In this document: positions 5,559 to 7,361 of the stretch, one piece after another
Layout: every line of letters starts with the position of its first letter
How positions within the stretch are numbered: position 1 is the first letter of the stretch
DNA from: Betaproteobacteria bacterium
GTDB taxonomy: Bacteria; Pseudomonadota; Gammaproteobacteria; Burkholderiales; SG8-41
Direction: 5' to 3'
NCBI GenBank assembly: GCA_021414185.1
Contig: JAIOOZ010000301.1
Location: 1-7,361, forward strand
DNA length: 7,361 nucleotides
Translations under genes and position numbers: made by a program
Notes under the pieces: generated by a model
What the model saw: the letters and a program-made list of their open reading frames with translations, nothing else
What the model was told of the DNA's origin: nothing
Databases searched by the model: none

Positions 5559-7361
5559 TCAGGCGCTTGTCGGCAGACGGAAGTCTATCGCGGTTCCCAG
5601 CATCCAGCCGTCGCGCACCGCCGCCAGGAAATCGCCGATCTGGTTGCAGTCGCCCGCCAGCACGTACTGCGCGCCGGCGCGCTCGACTTCCGGCACGATG
5701 TCGCGGTTGGGCAGCGGCCCGATCGCCACGATGATCATGTCGCCGGCATCGATGGCTTCGCGCTTGCCGTCGCGCTTGATCCAGATCGTGTTGCCCTCGA
5801 TAGACTCGACGGGCGCGTTGGTCAGCACCTGCGCGCCGCCTTTCGCGATGCGGTCGAGCACGTCGTAACGGTTGTTGCGTGCCATCTCCTTGGCGATGAC
5901 AGACAAACCTTCGAGCACCACCGCTTTGACACCGCGATAGTGGATCAGAGTATCGGCAGTCTCGATGCCCACCATGCCGCCGCCGACGATGGTGACGCGC
6001 GCGCCCCGCGGCACGCGTTCCTGGTCGAGCAGCACGTCCCACGCCTGCAGCACCGGAATGTCGGTCTGCACCGGAAACGGCAGCGGCCGGGACTTCGCAC
6101 CGGTAGCGACCACGACGAGGTCGGGCCGGAAATCTTTTATCGACTGCGCGGTGGCCGTCACGCCGGTACGCACCGGTACGCCGAGGCTTTCGATCTGCTG
6201 CCAGCGATAACTCCAGATGCCGGCAACGTCGGCTTTGTCGGGCGCCGCGAGAGCGAGCGGCATCTGTCCGCCCGGCTTCGCCGCTTTCTCCCAGATTTCT
6301 ACGTGATGACCGCGCGCTGCAGCGACGCGCGCAGTCTCAACACCTGCAACACCTGCGCCTAGCACGAGGATGCGCTTGCCCGCGCCCCTGGGCCGCTCTT
6401 TGCGCAATTGCGGCTCGGCCATTTCAATGTGCTCGAATTCAGTGCCGACCATCGGGTTGGCGACGCACGCGACATCGCGTTCGAGCGTGAGTCGCTCGAA
6501 ACACACGTTGCACGAAATGCATTTGCGGATCGGCGTCGTGATTTCACCGAACGCTTTGCGCGGCCAGTACGCATCCGCCACCAGCGCGCGGCAGACCGCC
6601 ACGAAGTCCGCGCTACCCGCCTGCAATATGCCCTCTGCATCTTCCGCATCTATGACACGTCCGGCCATGATGGTAGGAATGCCCAGCGCCTTGGCGATTG
6701 GCCGCGCGTAGGGCTCGAGAAAGCGGCGCGCGAAAGACGGCGGCTGTATGCAATAGCGTGACAGCTCCGGGCTTTCATTGCTGCCGCCCGACATGTCGAT
6801 GGCGATTACGCCGGCGCGCTCCAGTGCCTGGCACAGTGCAATCATGTCCGCTTCGGTATAGCCGCCGTCGCAGTACTCGGTCGCGCTGACGCGCACCAGC
6901 AGCGGAAAATCCGGCAGCTCGGCGCGGATGAGTTCTACGGTCTCGAGCAGGAAACGCATGCGGTTCTCCAGCGAGCCGCCGTAACGGTCGGTGCGCCGGT
7001 TGATGCGCGGGCTGAAAAACTGCTGGAACAAATAACCGTTGGCGGCATGCAGTTCGGCAGCGTCGTAGCCCGCGCGATACAGCCGGCGCGCCGAATCGAG
7101 AAACGCGCGCTGTATCACCGGGATTTCGGCAATGGTTAGTCCGCGCGCCGGTTCGCCGGTGTTGGGGTTCTGCCAATCCGACGATGACACCGGCTCCATG
7201 CCGAGCACCGAGCGCTTCAGCATCGCGCCGCGGTGATTGAGCTGCCCGACCGCCAGCGCGCCGCCGGCGTGGATCGCATCGACGATGCCCGCGAGGCCCG
7301 GGATGTAGCGGTCGTGATACAGGCACAACGAGTTGGTGTGATTGCGCGCGCCTTCGGTGAC
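5559..7361 (-). CDS. FMN/4Fe-4S/FAD oxidoreductase of the Old Yellow Enzyme / 2,4-dienoyl-CoA reductase type, 5' partial
   Basis: Cytoplasmic multidomain flavoenzyme; relatives pass hydride from NAD(P)H through FAD and an iron-sulfur cluster to FMN, then reduce an activated C=C bond or demethylate an amine. 600 residues are visible, numbered here from the window edge at 7361. The in-frame TTG at 7328-7326 is not the start, since family sequence (NHTNSLCLYHDRYIPGL) runs through it; roughly 60-70 N-terminal residues are missing. Order: FMN TIM barrel to about 270, with QLNHRG (40-45), ELHAANGYL (103-111), RTDRYGGSLENR (123-134) and MAGRV (232-236). H105 and N108 match the OYE substrate-binding His-x-x-Asn pair. 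A cluster motif C-x2-C-x2-C-x11-C follows at C281, C284, C287 and C299. Then an FAD Rossmann motif GAGVAG (335-340), a second nucleotide site VGGGMVGIE (459-467), and the closing AGDCNQIGDF (569-578). It ends in TGA at 5561-5559. Trimethylamine-dehydrogenase-like or bile-acid-type enoate reductases share this layout, so the substrate stays open. Confidence 0.93.
   Translation of the reverse strand, partial: VTEGARNHTNSLCLYHDRYIPGLAGIVDAIHAGGALAVGQLNHRGAMLKRSVLGMEPVSSSDWQNPNTGEPARGLTIAEIPVIQRAFLDSARRLYRAGYDAAELHAANGYLFQQFFSPRINRRTDRYGGSLENRMRFLLETVELIRAELPDFPLLVRVSATEYCDGGYTEADMIALCQALERAGVIAIDMSGGSNESPELSRYCIQPPSFARRFLEPYARPIAKALGIPTIMAGRVIDAEDAEGILQAGSADFVAVCRALVADAYWPRKAFGEITTPIRKCISCNVCFERLTLERDVACVANPMVGTEFEHIEMAEPQLRKERPRGAGKRILVLGAGVAGVETARVAAARGHHVEIWEKAAKPGGQMPLALAAPDKADVAGIWSYRWQQIESLGVPVRTGVTATAQSIKDFRPDLVVVATGAKSRPLPFPVQTDIPVLQAWDVLLDQERVPRGARVTIVGGGMVGIETADTLIHYRGVKAVVLEGLSVIAKEMARNNRYDVLDRIAKGGAQVLTNAPVESIEGNTIWIKRDGKREAIDAGDMIIVAIGPLPNRDIVPEVERAGAQYVLAGDCNQIGDFLAAVRDGWMLGTAIDFRLPTSA

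Noticed and set aside
5551..6042. A 163-codon - strand frame in the C-terminal part of the flavin oxidoreductase
   Set aside because: It is an arginine- and glycine-rich frame-shifted reading of the FAD/NAD domain. The true frame is intact to its stop, so there is no frameshift.
7326..7328. TTG as the start of the flavin oxidoreductase
   Set aside because: Eleven further codons to the window edge continue the conserved OYE sequence, so the true start lies outside.

Overview
The window looks like chromosomal DNA from a high-GC betaproteobacterium, probably Burkholderiales or a relative. The main reason is that three of its seven protein genes encode periplasmic solute-binding proteins of the Bug/TctC family (tripartite tricarboxylate transporter substrate receptors), a family greatly expanded in that group. 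I see no rRNA, tRNA, CRISPR array, transposase or phage gene. The taxonomic call is inference from gene content, not from a marker gene.

Layout, left to right. On the + strand: the 3' part of a Bug receptor gene (2-859), cut by the window edge. Next is an 80-bp intergenic region with a perfect inverted repeat and a good sigma70-type promoter, then a GntR/FCD transcriptional regulator (941-1666, GTG start). Thirty bases later comes a luciferase-like (LLM) flavin-dependent oxidoreductase (1697-2740). A 199-bp gap filled mostly by a palindromic repeat element leads to a second, complete Bug receptor (2940-3920). A second copy of the repeat lies between this gene and a convergent - strand block. 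That block, read right to left, holds a multidomain FMN/4Fe-4S/FAD oxidoreductase of the Old Yellow Enzyme / 2,4-dienoyl-CoA reductase type (7361-5559, N-terminus outside the window), a 132-bp gap with a palindromic operator candidate, a third Bug receptor (5426-4464) and a small VOC/glyoxalase-fold protein (4432-4031).

How the genes may work together (inference): the set reads as an accessory catabolic locus. Periplasmic receptors capture small, probably carboxylated organic compounds. Two different flavin enzymes (a luciferase-like oxygenase/oxidoreductase and an ene-reductase-type enzyme) and a metal-dependent VOC protein then transform an internalised substrate, with the GntR/FCD protein as the likely ligand-responsive switch. 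No TctA/TctB membrane subunits lie in the window, so the receptors are orphans locally. The substrate cannot be read from the sequence.

The most noteworthy non-coding signals are: (i) a regulator promoter placed so that transcription should begin at or next to the GTG start codon, implying a leaderless or nearly leaderless mRNA, with inverted repeats at both the -35 and -10 elements; (ii) two same-orientation copies of a roughly 100-bp double-hairpin repeat that bracket the second Bug gene; and (iii) a 12-bp perfect palindrome upstream of the third Bug gene. I did not find a convincing new defence, mobile or RNA system here.
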